The position numbers and the translations under genes are program-made. Below the pieces are notes generated by a model that was not told the origin of the DNA, ran no database searches, and was given only the letters and a program-made list of their open reading frames with translations. A stretch of DNA of 64,000 bases from Nostoc sp. MS1 (GTDB lineage: Bacteria > Cyanobacteriota > Cyanobacteriia > Cyanobacteriales > Nostocaceae): contig NZ_AP023441.1 in assembly GCF_019976755.1 (NCBI RefSeq), forward strand, positions 2,911,501-2,975,500. Reading direction: 5' to 3'. Shown here one piece after another: positions 1-9,179 of this stretch. Every line of letters begins with the position of its first letter. Position 1 is the stretch's first letter.

Positions 1-1375
1 GGGGATTAAATACCTGTCTTACCCATTGCATAGTTTCTAAATCGGCATTACTAAACATATCTGGCATGTAACATTTTTTATCAGCTCCAATACCATGTTC
101 CCCAGAAATGCTACCGCCAACTCTCACGCAAAGTTTGAGAATTTCACCTCCTAACTCTTCGACTTTCTCCAATGCACCATGCACAGCATTATCAAAGAGA
201 ATTAACGGATGCAGATTACCATCACCAGCGTGAAATACATTGGCAATTGGATAACCAAACTTCTGACTTAATGCCTCAATCTCTTGCAAAACATAAGGTA
301 ATTGAGTCCGAGGAATTACCCCATCTTGCACATAATAATCTGGGCTTAAATGACCAGCAGCCGCAAACGCAGCTTTACGCCCTTTCCATAATTTCAATCT
401 AGTTTCTGGGTCACTAGCACAAGTCACACTCCGCGCACCATTCTTTTTACAAATATCGGTGACACGTTGTTTATTCACCTCAACTTCGACTTCTAAACCA
501 TCAATTTCCACTAACAAAATCGCCGTAGCATCACGAGGATAACAATTAGTAGCAACAACATCCTCCACCGCGTTAATACTAACGTTATCCATCATTTCCA
601 TCCCACCAGGAATTATCCCGGCACTGATAATGTCAGAAACAGCCGCCCCAGCCGCCTCCACGCTGGTAAAATCTGCTAATAACACACAGATTGATTCTGC
701 ACTTTTGAGAATACGTAAGGTAATTTCTGTAGCAATTCCTAAAGTCCCTTCTGAACCGACAAATATACCTGTTAAATCATAACCAGGGCTTTCAGGAATT
801 TGCCCACCCAAATCAACTATTTCCCCTTCCGGCGTAACAATTTTCAAACCCAAAACGTGGTTAGTAGTAACACCATACTTTAAACAATGCACCCCACCAG
901 AGTTTTCCGCCACATTACCACCAATTGAACAGATAATTTGGCTAGAAGGGTCTGGTGCATAATAAAATCCCGCACCACTGACAGTTTGTGTTACCCAACT
1001 GTTAATCACTCCTGGCTGTACTACAATGCGCTGATTATCTAAATCTACGCTAAGAATTTGCCGCATGAGTGACGTAACAATTAATACTGAGTCTTTCGAT
1101 GGTAACGCCCCACCAGATAAACCAGTTCCAGAACCGCGTGCAATGAAAGGTACAGCATACTGATTACATATTTTTACTACCGCCGCCACTTGTTCAGTAG
1201 TTCTAGGTAACACCGCCACAGCCGGACGCTGACGGTAGCTAGTCAAACCATCACACTCGTAGGTGATAAGTTCTTCTCGGCGTTGGACTACGCCTTTTGT
1301 ACCAAGCACAGCCTCAAAGGCTTTAATTATGGGTTTCCAGTTACGTTGTTTTTTATCTTGGTCTTGGATAAGCAT
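1..1375 (-). CDS. glcD: Glycolate oxidase subunit GlcD (FAD-linked), 3' end off window
   Basis: This reads as an FAD-binding (PCMH-type) oxidase of the GlcD/D-lactate dehydrogenase family, which oxidises glycolate or D-lactate in photorespiratory metabolism. About 458 codons are visible. The N-terminal FAD domain contains RGSGTGLSGGALPS and the C-terminal part contains SGEHGIGADKK, both GlcD hallmarks. The start is the ATG at 1375 (MLIQDQDKKQRNWKP). The frame is open to base 1, so the last few tens of residues lie outside the window. It is a lone gene here, with only a 220 bp repeat-bearing spacer before the kinase. The family is certain; glycolate rather than D-lactate as substrate is inferred from cyanobacterial annotation. 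Confidence 0.93.
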   Translation of the reverse strand, partial: MLIQDQDKKQRNWKPIIKAFEAVLGTKGVVQRREELITYECDGLTSYRQRPAVAVLPRTTEQVAAVVKICNQYAVPFIARGSGTGLSGGALPSKDSVLIVTSLMRQILSVDLDNQRIVVQPGVINSWVTQTVSGAGFYYAPDPSSQIICSIGGNVAENSGGVHCLKYGVTTNHVLGLKIVTPEGEIVDLGGQIPESPGYDLTGIFVGSEGTLGIATEITLRILKSAESICVLLADFTSVEAAGAAVSDIISAGIIPGGMEMMDNVSINAVEDVVATNCYPRDATAILLVEIDGLEVEVEVNKQRVTDICKKNGARSVTCASDPETRLKLWKGRKAAFAAAGHLSPDYYVQDGVIPRTQLPYVLQEIEALSQKFGYPIANVFHAGDGNLHPLILFDNAVHGALEKVEELGGEILKLCVRVGGSISGEHGIGADKKCYMPDMFSNADLETMQWVRQVFNP

Positions 1376-1598
1376 AGATTTTTATTTAACTACCGGGTGG
1401 AGGAGTTTAATTAGTATATGTTGTAAGAATAACAGTTTCAGGCGATGAAAGGGCAATGCCTACGGCCGCTTTGCCAACGCTCTCATCAAATCTTATGACT
1501 GGATGGCTGAAGATTGCATTGCTGCATTTTTTATTTGTTTGTGGTATTAAGTGAGTGAGAAAAACAATATTTAAAGGTTTCAATTGACGCTGGTGAAG

Positions 1599-3329
1599 TT
1601 AATAAATAAACCTTCCATTTTTATCTATATAACGTTCCTGTTTACCAATTTTTACCAGTGCCAATCCTTGAGAAAAATATTCAGCATCATCAAACTGAGG
1701 AGATATAACTAGCTTTCCAGTTTTATCGATATAGCCCCACTTGTCATCGATTTTGACTCTTGCCATCCCCTCAGAAAAGTTGAAAGTTTCATCAAATTGA
1801 GGAGATATAACTAACTTCCCTGTTTTATCGATATAGCCTAGCTTGTCATCGAGTTTGACTAATGCTAGCTCTTCAGAAAATGCCCAAGCATCATCAAACT
1901 GGAGAGGTCTCACTAGCTTACCTGTTTTATCAATATAGCCAAATTTATCACCAATCTTAACCACTGCAAGCTCTTCCTCAAAGTCCCAAGCATCATCAAA
2001 CTGAGGTGCAATAACTAGCTGGCCACTTTTGCCAATATAACCATACTTATCACCTAATTTGACCAATGCTATGCCTTTAAAAAAAGTCCAAGCTTCATCA
2101 AACTTAGGCTCGATGATTATTTGACCACTTTTGTTGATATAGCCAAATTTATTGCTGATTTTCACTCTTGCCAGACTTTCATTGAAGGCTTGAACATCAT
2201 CAAACTGAGGTGGGATAACTAGCTGTCCTGTTTCATCTATATAGCCAAATTTGTCACCAATCTTGATCACTGCTAGCTCTTCAGCAAAATCCTCAGCATC
2301 ATCAAACTGTGGTGGAATAACTAGCTGTCCTGTTTTATTTATATAGCCAAATTTGTTACCAATCTTGACCACTGCTAGCTCTTCAGAAAAGTTTTCAGCA
2401 TCATCAAACTGCGGTGGAATAACTACCCGCCCCATCTGGTCAATGTAACCATACTTATTATTAACCTTTATTCGTTTTCGTGAGGTCGTAACAATTAATG
2501 AAAGCAAATCTGATTGTTTTAAAGCTTGCAATACCTCACCTGCATCTGTGTATCGTTGCCGGGAATTATACCGCACCATTTTGGTCAAAATATCTGCCAG
2601 TATGTTGCTTACTTGAGCTTTTTCCCGCCAGATAACTTCTAATGTGTCGGGATCTATGTGTAGTTCTTGTGGTGGCAACCCAGTTAACGCCTGAATTGCA
2701 GTCATTCCTAGCGCATAAATATCACTACATAATTTAGGATGACCATGAAGTTGCTCACTTGGCATATAACCACGAGTACCAATTGGAACTGTACTGCTGA
2801 TTTTTCCTTTAGCATTTACGCCTAAAGCACTGATTTCTTTGACAATTCCAAAGTCAATGAGGACGATTTTATTATCTAAATACCGCCGCATCAAATTTAA
2901 TGGTTTGATATCACGGTGGATCACATTATTTTGATGAACAAAATCTAGCACCTCTATAACTTCTTGCAAAAGTTGAATTACCTCAGCCTCACTCCAAGGT
3001 TTACCTTGTTCCATTTCGTAACTCAAATCATGTCCATCAATATATTCTTGAACAAGATAAAATTCTCTATTTTCCTCAAAGAAATCATACAGTTCAGGAA
3101 TTTGGTTATGTTCCTTACCCAACTTGAATAATATAGCTGCTTCTCTCTTAAACCTTTCTTCTGTATCTAAGTCTGGAGTCTGGGGTCTAGTAAGCCGCTT
3201 GACAACACATTTATACTTTGAGTTGACTGGTAAATCCTGCGGGTATTCAGCTAGATAAGTTTCACCGAATCCACCTGAGCCTAATTGTTTGATAATTTTA
3301 TAACGTCGCCACAGTATGTATCCAATCAT
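1599..3329 (-). CDS. Ser/Thr protein kinase with C-terminal WG repeats
   Basis: A Hanks-type kinase domain (about residues 10-270) is joined to a WG-repeat domain (about 288-576). Visible kinase elements are the glycine loop GSGGFGETY (17-25), ATP-binding Lys44, alpha-C Glu63, catalytic HRDIKPLN with Asp140, and DFG at 159-161, so it should be active. The C-terminal half has eight full repeats of about 35 residues (pattern K-F-G-Y-I-D-K-T-G-x-L-V-I-x-P-Q-F-D-D) and a partial ninth. WG repeats are thought to mediate protein binding. There is no transmembrane segment, so it is probably cytosolic. Substrate and signal are unknown. The repeats are also strongly alike at DNA level, so repeat number could vary between strains. 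Confidence 0.93.
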   Translation of the reverse strand: MIGYILWRRYKIIKQLGSGGFGETYLAEYPQDLPVNSKYKCVVKRLTRPQTPDLDTEERFKREAAILFKLGKEHNQIPELYDFFEENREFYLVQEYIDGHDLSYEMEQGKPWSEAEVIQLLQEVIEVLDFVHQNNVIHRDIKPLNLMRRYLDNKIVLIDFGIVKEISALGVNAKGKISSTVPIGTRGYMPSEQLHGHPKLCSDIYALGMTAIQALTGLPPQELHIDPDTLEVIWREKAQVSNILADILTKMVRYNSRQRYTDAGEVLQALKQSDLLSLIVTTSRKRIKVNNKYGYIDQMGRVVIPPQFDDAENFSEELAVVKIGNKFGYINKTGQLVIPPQFDDAEDFAEELAVIKIGDKFGYIDETGQLVIPPQFDDVQAFNESLARVKISNKFGYINKSGQIIIEPKFDEAWTFFKGIALVKLGDKYGYIGKSGQLVIAPQFDDAWDFEEELAVVKIGDKFGYIDKTGKLVRPLQFDDAWAFSEELALVKLDDKLGYIDKTGKLVISPQFDETFNFSEGMARVKIDDKWGYIDKTGKLVISPQFDDAEYFSQGLALVKIGKQERYIDKNGRFIY

Positions 3330-3650
3330 GATGCTGTTCTACAGTCCTATATTTGTAGATTTTGGCACAGCTTACTCAAGTTTTGTAGGTAAATAACTAA
3401 AAGGGTCTTTGGAAAGTCGAAAAGTACACTAATAACCCCTCTCCAAACCTCTCCCCTACAGATGTAGAGACGTTGCATACAAAATCTCTACATTAATTGC
3501 TAACTCTTCCCTGCAAAGGAATGGGGGCTAGGGGAGTTAGGTGTTTTATAATTTAATGTTAGTAATAATACTTTTCAAACATCCTTGAAGTATCTTCTCA
3601 CTCATAATCAATTAACCTAGAAATAACGCACTTACATACTGGATAAATTT
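3330..3650. other. Intergenic spacer with a GTAGAGA hairpin repeat
   Basis: No gene is seen. A short inverted repeat, GTAGAGA (3464-3470) and TCTCTAC (3485-3491), belongs to the same repeat type as the hairpin at 4402-4429. The rest is pyrimidine-rich runs and AT-rich DNA carrying the divergent promoters of the kinase and the Uma2 gene. Confidence 0.6.
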
Positions 3651-4379
3651 ATGGTTGAGCAACTTATCATAAATAACGATAATTTCTATGTGCCAGATGC
3701 CAACCAGCTAATTACCGAAGATGATACACCTGTGGATAATTTTGCATCTGCCAAACAACAACGTTTATTAGTTAGTTCTCTTTACACTTCTTTTCAGAAT
3801 CAACCCTTTTTGGCTGAAGCTAATGTAGGTATATATCATTCAGATAAACAGCCACAAATTGTTCCTGATATTTTCCTCAGCTTGGATGTCCAAAGCCCTG
3901 AAAATTGGTGGGAAAAACAAAACCGTTGTTATATGGTTTGGCAATTTGGTAAATTTCCAGAGTTGGTGATAGAGATTGTTTCAAATAAAGAAGGGGAAGA
4001 ACTCGGTAAAAAGCTGCGAATTTATGAACAAATGCGAGTAAGTTACTACATTGTATATGACCCAACACAGCAATTAGGAGAAAAGACACTACGAGTATAT
4101 GAACTAAGAGGAAGACGTTATTTTGAAACTTCAGAAAATTGGTTAGAACAAGTTGGCTTAGGTATCACTTTTTGGCAAGGTGAGTTTGAAGGAAGACAGG
4201 ACAATTGGTTACGTTGGTGCTACCAAGACGGTAATCTTTTGCTTACAGGAGATGAACGTGCAGAACAGGAACGACAACGCGCAGAACAAGAACGACAACG
4301 TGCAGAACAAGCAGAAGCACGCGCACAACTTTTAGCCGAAAGACTAAGGGCTATGGGTATTGACCCCGATGCTTTGTAA
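3651..4379 (+). CDS. Uma2 family endonuclease-like protein with charged C-terminal coiled coil
   Basis: Uma2 (DUF820) proteins carry a PD-(D/E)XK nuclease fold and are hugely expanded in cyanobacteria; their role is unresolved. Visible here are an acidic PDIFLSLDV stretch near residue 80 and ELVIEIVSNKEG followed by a conserved Lys, matching the nuclease core. The last 40 residues are a repetitive helix of RAEQERQ units followed by LLAERLRAMGIDPD, a common tail in this family and probably a coiled coil. It starts at ATG 3651, is 242 aa, and stands alone, convergent with miaA. The fold is confident; the function is only inferred. Confidence 0.85.
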   Translation: MVEQLIINNDNFYVPDANQLITEDDTPVDNFASAKQQRLLVSSLYTSFQNQPFLAEANVGIYHSDKQPQIVPDIFLSLDVQSPENWWEKQNRCYMVWQFGKFPELVIEIVSNKEGEELGKKLRIYEQMRVSYYIVYDPTQQLGEKTLRVYELRGRRYFETSENWLEQVGLGITFWQGEFEGRQDNWLRWCYQDGNLLLTGDERAEQERQRAEQERQRAEQAEARAQLLAERLRAMGIDPDAL

Positions 4380-4401
4380 AGGCGATTTGTGAATGTACCA
4401 T

Positions 4402-4429
4402 GTAGAGGCGTTTAATGAAATGTCTCTAC
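4402..4429. repeat. GTAGAGRC/GTCTCTAC hairpin between convergent genes
   Basis: GTAGAGGC (4402-4409) can pair with GTCTCTAC (4422-4429) with one mismatch. It lies between the Uma2 and miaA stops, where a bidirectional hairpin would be expected. It resembles the hairpin at 3464-3491, so it is a dispersed repeat that may also act in 3' processing. Confidence 0.5.
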
Positions 4430-5310
4430 TGTTGTACTCGCTGCCAAACTTTTTCTAATAAATTAGGGTCATTAGCATCAAACCACTCAATTTGCGAATA
4501 TGCTCTAAACCATGTACGCTGACGTTTGGCAAATTGTCGTGTATGTAAAACCGTTAATTCTTTCGCTTCCTCCAACGAAATTTTTTCTGCTAAATATTCC
4601 TTGATTTCTTGATACCCTAAAGTATTCAGTAAAGGCAAATCAGCACCATATTTTTGACAAAGATATTCAACCTCAGCAACTAAACCATCTGCTATCATTT
4701 GCTCAGTGCGTTTGTGAATCCGCTCACCCAATCTATCTATTTCACAATCTAAGCCAATTTGTAAAATAGGATAATCTGGAGGGTTTTCTCCTTGTTGTTC
4801 AGATATAGGAATACCAGTCACGTAAAATACTTCTAATGCTCGTAAAGTCCTCACAGGGTCATTGGGATGGATTTTTTGAGCAGCAATAGGATCAACTTGT
4901 TGTAATATGCTGTAGAGTGTGGTTTGTCCGAGGGATTCGAGTTGCGATCGCAATTCATAATTCGGTGCAACCCTTGGAATCTTCATTCCCTGCACAATCG
5001 AGCGGATATATAAACCAGTACCACCTACTAATAAAATTGGTGAATGTGGCAAAGAATTAATTAATGCTTGAGCTTGTTCTTGATAATCTGCCACTGTCAT
5101 CGTCTCTTGAGGAGCGCAGATATCTATTAAATAATGAGGAACAGCTTGTTGTTCTGCCAAGCTGGGTTTAGCAGTACCAATATTAAACTCACGATACACT
5201 TGACGAGAATCAGCACTAAGAATTACAGAACCCAACCGCTTGGCTAACTCCAAAGCCAAACCAGATTTCCCCGTCGCCGTAGCACCACAAATTACGATTA
5301 ATTTAGTCAT
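4426..5310 (-). CDS. miaA: tRNA dimethylallyltransferase MiaA
   Basis: MiaA transfers a dimethylallyl group to N6 of A37 in tRNAs that read U-initial codons. The P-loop GATATGKS is at residues 9-16. It is followed by the substrate motif SADSRQVYREFNIGTAKP, LLVGGTGLYIRS and the C-terminal TRQFAKRQRTWFR, all diagnostic. At 294 aa it has the normal family length. The start is ATG 5310. The upstream 350 bp separating it from the divergent gyrB carries short tandem repeats. Confidence 0.97.
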   Translation of the reverse strand: MTKLIVICGATATGKSGLALELAKRLGSVILSADSRQVYREFNIGTAKPSLAEQQAVPHYLIDICAPQETMTVADYQEQAQALINSLPHSPILLVGGTGLYIRSIVQGMKIPRVAPNYELRSQLESLGQTTLYSILQQVDPIAAQKIHPNDPVRTLRALEVFYVTGIPISEQQGENPPDYPILQIGLDCEIDRLGERIHKRTEQMIADGLVAEVEYLCQKYGADLPLLNTLGYQEIKEYLAEKISLEEAKELTVLHTRQFAKRQRTWFRAYSQIEWFDANDPNLLEKVWQRVQQ

Positions 5311-5668
5311 TGGTCATTAGTCATTAGTCCATAGTCAACAGTCCATAGTCCAAACCTATTCCCCCTCATCTTCCTCATCTCCCTCATCCCCCTCTCAGAG
5401 CTTTTGTGCTAAAATTTTTAGGCTTTTTGCCATGAACGCTACAAGGTCTTAATTTTTCTACTCAAAACTTGTTGAGTATGTTATAAATCGGTGAAATTTG
5501 CAATAGTCAGGCGATTAATTGAAAAAACTTATGGGGATACATCCCCTATTTAAACTTCTCACAAGATTGCCCTACAGCAGCCTTTAAGGCTTTTGTGTTA
5601 AAATTTTGGAGTGATTTGACTTTTTAGCCTTTAGGCGATTTTCCACCCCACGCATCAGGAGAATTTTC
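5311..5668. other. miaA-gyrB divergent spacer with STRRs and a 19 bp direct repeat
   Basis: Just upstream of miaA there are short tandem copies of the type GTCATTAGTC/AGTCCATAGTC (about 5310-5352), typical Nostoc short repeats. Further on, GCTTTTGTGCTAAAATTTT (5400-5418) recurs as GCTTTTGTGTTAAAATTTT (5589-5607), 18 of 19 bases identical and 189 bp apart. The second copy lies about 60 bp upstream of gyrB. No ORF is seen. Confidence 0.6.
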
Positions 5669-7606
5669 ATGACGAGCAGTTACAGTGCCGATCAGATTCA
5701 AGTTCTGGAAGGTCTGGAAGCCGTCCGCAAACGACCGGGGATGTACATCGGTTCTACCGGGCCGCGAGGACTCCACCATCTAGTTTATGAGGTGGTAGAC
5801 AACTCTATTGATGAAGCATTGGCAGGTTACTGCACTCATATAGAGGTTGATCTCAATGCAGATGGTTCCGTGACTGTCACAGACGATGGTCGGGGGATTC
5901 CTACGGATACTCACTCGCGCACGGGGAAATCGGCGTTAGAAACTGTACTAACCGTGCTACATGCTGGGGGTAAGTTTGGCGGCGGTGGTTACAAAGTTTC
6001 TGGAGGATTACACGGGGTTGGTATTTCTGTCGTAAACGCCTTGTCAGAAGTTGTCGATGTAACAGTCTGGCGGGATAAAAAAGTTCATACCCAACGTTAC
6101 GAACGGGGTGTTCCTGTTACAGAACTCATCGCCAAGCCTTACAAAGAAGCAAGAACGGGAACATCTGTCAGCTTCAAACCAGATACGCAAATCTTTACTA
6201 CTGGGATTGAATTTGATTACATTACCCTAGCAGGTCGCTTGCGCGAGTTAGCATATCTCAATGCAGGAGTAAAAATAACTTTTACCGACAGCCGTTTAGA
6301 CCTGCTTAAAAGTGATACACCCAAAGTAGAAACTTATGAATATAAGGGTGGAATCAAAGAATACGTTGCTTACATGAACCGTGACAAGCAAGCACTTCAT
6401 GAAGAAATCATTTATGTGCAAGGCGAACGTAATAACGTCCAGATAGAAGTTTCTTTACAGTGGTGTACAGATGCTTATACAGACAACGTTTTGGGTTTTG
6501 CCAATAATATCCGCACCGTAGATGGTGGTACACACCTAGAAGGCTTGAAAGCAGTTCTAACTCGCACATTAAATGCGATCGCTCGTAAGCGTAATAAAAT
6601 TAAAGAAAATGAACCAAACCTCAGTGGTGAACATGTCCGCGAAGGTTTGACAGCTGTTATTTCCGTTAAAGTCCCAGACCCAGAATTTGAAGGACAAACC
6701 AAAACCAAACTTGGTAATACCGAAGTCCGAGGTATTGTTGATTCTTTAGTCGGCGAAGTTCTTACCGAGTACCTAGAATTTCACCCCAGCATTGCTGACT
6801 CAATTTTAGATAAAGCCATCCAAGCGTTCAAAGCTGCTGAAGCAGCACGCCACGCACGGGAATTAGTTAGACGTAAATCTGTATTAGAATCTTCCCCACT
6901 ACCCGGTAAATTGGCAGACTGTAGTTCCCGCGATCCTAGTGAATCAGAAATTTATATAGTGGAAGGTGACTCAGCAGGTGGTAGTGCTAAACAAGGACGC
7001 GATCGCCGTACTCAAGCTATCCTGCCTCTACGTGGTAAAATTCTTAATATTGAGAAAACTGACGATTCCAAAATCTATAAAAATAACGAAATTCAGGCAT
7101 TAATCACAGCCTTGGGTTTAGGGGTAAAAGGTGAAGAATTTGATTCTACCCAACTACGGTATCACCGCATCATTATTATGACCGACGCGGACGTAGACGG
7201 GGCGCATATTCGTACACTACTATTGACCTTCTTTTATAGATACCAGCGATCACTCATCGAGCAAGGTTTCATTTACATCGCTTGCCCCCCATTATATAAA
7301 GTAGAACGGGGACGTAATTATGAGTATTGCTATAGCGAGCGTGAATTACAACAAGCGATCGCCAAATTCCCAGCCAACGCCAACTATACCATCCAACGCT
7401 TCAAAGGTTTGGGTGAAATGATGCCAGAACAACTCTGGACAACCACCATGAACCCCGAAACCCGCACTCTTAAACAAGTAGAAATTGAGGATGCAGCCGA
7501 AGCTGATCGCATCTTTACAATCTTAATGGGCGATCGAGTTGCACCCAGACGCGAATTTATCGAAACCTACGGTTCTAAACTTAACCTCATCGATTTAGAT
7601 ATCTAA
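5669..7606 (+). CDS. gyrB: DNA gyrase subunit B
   Basis: This is the ATPase subunit of DNA gyrase, which introduces negative supercoils together with GyrA. It has the GHKL ATPase domain (GLEAVRKRPGMYIGS near residue 15, DDGRGIPTD, GGLHGVG), the transducer domain, and the TOPRIM domain with catalytic EGDSAGGSA starting at Glu432 and DADVDGAHI starting at Asp506. At 645 aa it is the short form without the insert found in E. coli GyrB, as usual in cyanobacteria. AGGAG at 5657-5661 lies 7 nt before ATG 5669 and supports the start. It is followed by a clear intrinsic terminator. Confidence 0.98.
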   Translation: MTSSYSADQIQVLEGLEAVRKRPGMYIGSTGPRGLHHLVYEVVDNSIDEALAGYCTHIEVDLNADGSVTVTDDGRGIPTDTHSRTGKSALETVLTVLHAGGKFGGGGYKVSGGLHGVGISVVNALSEVVDVTVWRDKKVHTQRYERGVPVTELIAKPYKEARTGTSVSFKPDTQIFTTGIEFDYITLAGRLRELAYLNAGVKITFTDSRLDLLKSDTPKVETYEYKGGIKEYVAYMNRDKQALHEEIIYVQGERNNVQIEVSLQWCTDAYTDNVLGFANNIRTVDGGTHLEGLKAVLTRTLNAIARKRNKIKENEPNLSGEHVREGLTAVISVKVPDPEFEGQTKTKLGNTEVRGIVDSLVGEVLTEYLEFHPSIADSILDKAIQAFKAAEAARHARELVRRKSVLESSPLPGKLADCSSRDPSESEIYIVEGDSAGGSAKQGRDRRTQAILPLRGKILNIEKTDDSKIYKNNEIQALITALGLGVKGEEFDSTQLRYHRIIIMTDADVDGAHIRTLLLTFFYRYQRSLIEQGFIYIACPPLYKVERGRNYEYCYSERELQQAIAKFPANANYTIQRFKGLGEMMPEQLWTTTMNPETRTLKQVEIEDAAEADRIFTILMGDRVAPRREFIETYGSKLNLIDLDI

Positions 7607-7639
7607 TCGCTTACGAGCTTCAGTATTTAATTTATCAAT

Positions 7640-7672
7640 GGGTAATTGATGTTAGGCAATTACCCTTTTTTT
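7640..7672 (+). terminator. Intrinsic terminator of gyrB
   Basis: A perfect 9 bp stem, GGGTAATTG (7640-7648) and CAATTACCC (7657-7665), with an 8 nt loop is followed by TTTTTTT, 33 bp after the gyrB stop. Confidence 0.9.
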
Positions 7673-9032
7673 ATTGAGTTGTCATCTCTACTGTTCACTG
7701 TCAACTGTCAACTGTTCCCATTTCCACAAAAAATTTTTCATCTTTTGATTAGTTTGGGGAAAATGTTTGATAGGATACATTAGGAATATTAAGCCAATTC
7801 ATAACTTTTTCCGCATATACCGATGCACAAAATTTACCTTCAGTCAAGTATTTCAAATGACGCTTGTAAATTTTTTATCATCTATCTCAGTAAGATGGTG
7901 CAATATGAATTTGTGAATAAGTTAAGATCGGCTACAAATTAAACAAGTATTTGTTAAGCTCGTATAACAAAGTTCACCTGGAATTTCAGGCGCAATGAGC
8001 ATGACTATCTTGATGATTAAAATCTACAAGATAGCAATTTTATTGCTGAACTAGCGTAATTTATTTCACACTTTTCTTATGAAAACATAGCTTGCAAAAT
8101 TTTCCAATTTTATCAATTCACTAAACTTACGATTTCAAAGAATGTTGCTAGCATAAGATAATGTACTGCTAGTAACTTGCTCATATACGCTAGCTCATCT
8201 TTGAAAAAGCTACACATTCTGTCAGTATTTGGTAAAGTTTTCCCATAAGTAAACAAATATCTGTAATTTTGAATGTCAAAGTCCTTTTGAATTGATTAAA
8301 ATATCGGTGGATACAATAAAAAGAGTTTGTCAAGATTCAATGGGTGGAAATCTCAGTGGTGCGCTAATGTGTGAATAAGACCAAATCAGTAAAATCTCAA
8401 CTGCTAGTCACTCGGCTAGTCTATCCACACCCTTTACCAATAGCTCAAGACGCTAAACACATAAAACGTCAAGTTTCAGTAAAGGAAGCATCATCTCTGT
8501 AGGCTGTATGCACTTCTTGATGAGTCATCTCCAATTCTCCGGACTAATTTATTTATGAAGGAAATGTAAAAATGGGTGCGTTCATGATTCTCGCCTCAGT
8601 TAACATAAAATATACTGTTTCTAGGTAATTTATGTTTCACACAACACCAAAAATTGTATGAAGGCGGCATTAATTTCCTGAGTATGTAAAGATAATGGCA
8701 ATGCAATTGCAAAAAGCTTTAGAGAAAATTTAAGGGGATTACTACCATTTTCAACATCTTTTTGATATCGGAGGCTTTACCTTCCCTAATCAGTTCATGA
8801 TTAATACACAAAAAGAGTGCAATTTTTGTGAAACAGGCTACAATCGGAACAGTCTTTATAAGAAAATATGCCAACAGTCATAAATCATTTATATGCAGTG
8901 GTAAATTTTTTTATCAAGACCAGTCTATTTTTTAGACAAACCAGTTAAAAGTGATCAGCGAAAGCAACACTTTGGTTTGTACAGAGATAAATAAGTCAGC
9001 ATTAACTGCGACTTTTAACACTTAGTTCAAAA

Positions 9033-9050
9033 GTTCCTCTTTGGAGGAAC
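9033..9050 (+). promoter_or_regulatory. Leader hairpin 1 upstream of sigA
   Basis: GTTCCTC (9033-9039) and GAGGAAC (9044-9050) form a perfect 7 bp stem with a TTTG loop, 130 bp upstream of the sigA start. The right arm contains a GAGGAA sequence similar to the sigA ribosome binding site (9168-9173). No T-run follows. Function is inferred only. Confidence 0.5.
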
Positions 9051-9060
9051 AAAACGTCCA

Positions 9061-9098
9061 AAAAGATTAGGGATAAAGAACTTAAAACCCTATCTTTT
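9061..9098 (+). promoter_or_regulatory. Leader hairpin 2 (attenuator-like) upstream of sigA
   Basis: AAAAGATTAGGG (9061-9072) pairs with CCCTATCTTTT (9088-9098) over 11 bp with a single bulged T. The right arm ends in TTTT, so it resembles a weak intrinsic terminator 80 bp before the sigA start. It could attenuate or stabilise sigA transcripts; this is inference from structure. Confidence 0.5.
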
Positions 9099-9179
9099 GA
9101 TTATTAACTAGCTCATATTTAAAAGAGCAGTTAAGACATCTTGAGTAATTGATTCTGCAAGGAGCATGAGGAACGCGGC

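Larger units (their letters stand above)
7673..9179. other. About 1.5 kb non-coding region upstream of sigA
   Basis: There is no convincing ORF on either strand and the base composition is AT-rich. A short STRR (AACTGTCAACTGT type) lies at about 7690-7715. An 8 bp perfect inverted repeat, CACAAAAA (8807-8814) and TTTTTGTG (8823-8830), lies about 350 bp before sigA, and two hairpins are described separately at 9033-9050 and 9061-9098. Multiple promoters upstream of the principal sigma gene are known in Anabaena; this stretch is the natural place for them, but I could not assign -10/-35 boxes with confidence. Confidence 0.6.

Noticed and set aside
8160..8200. Possible NtcA site (GTA-N8-TAC) in the sigA upstream region
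   Set aside because: The half-sites I found have wrong spacing, so no NtcA box is claimed.
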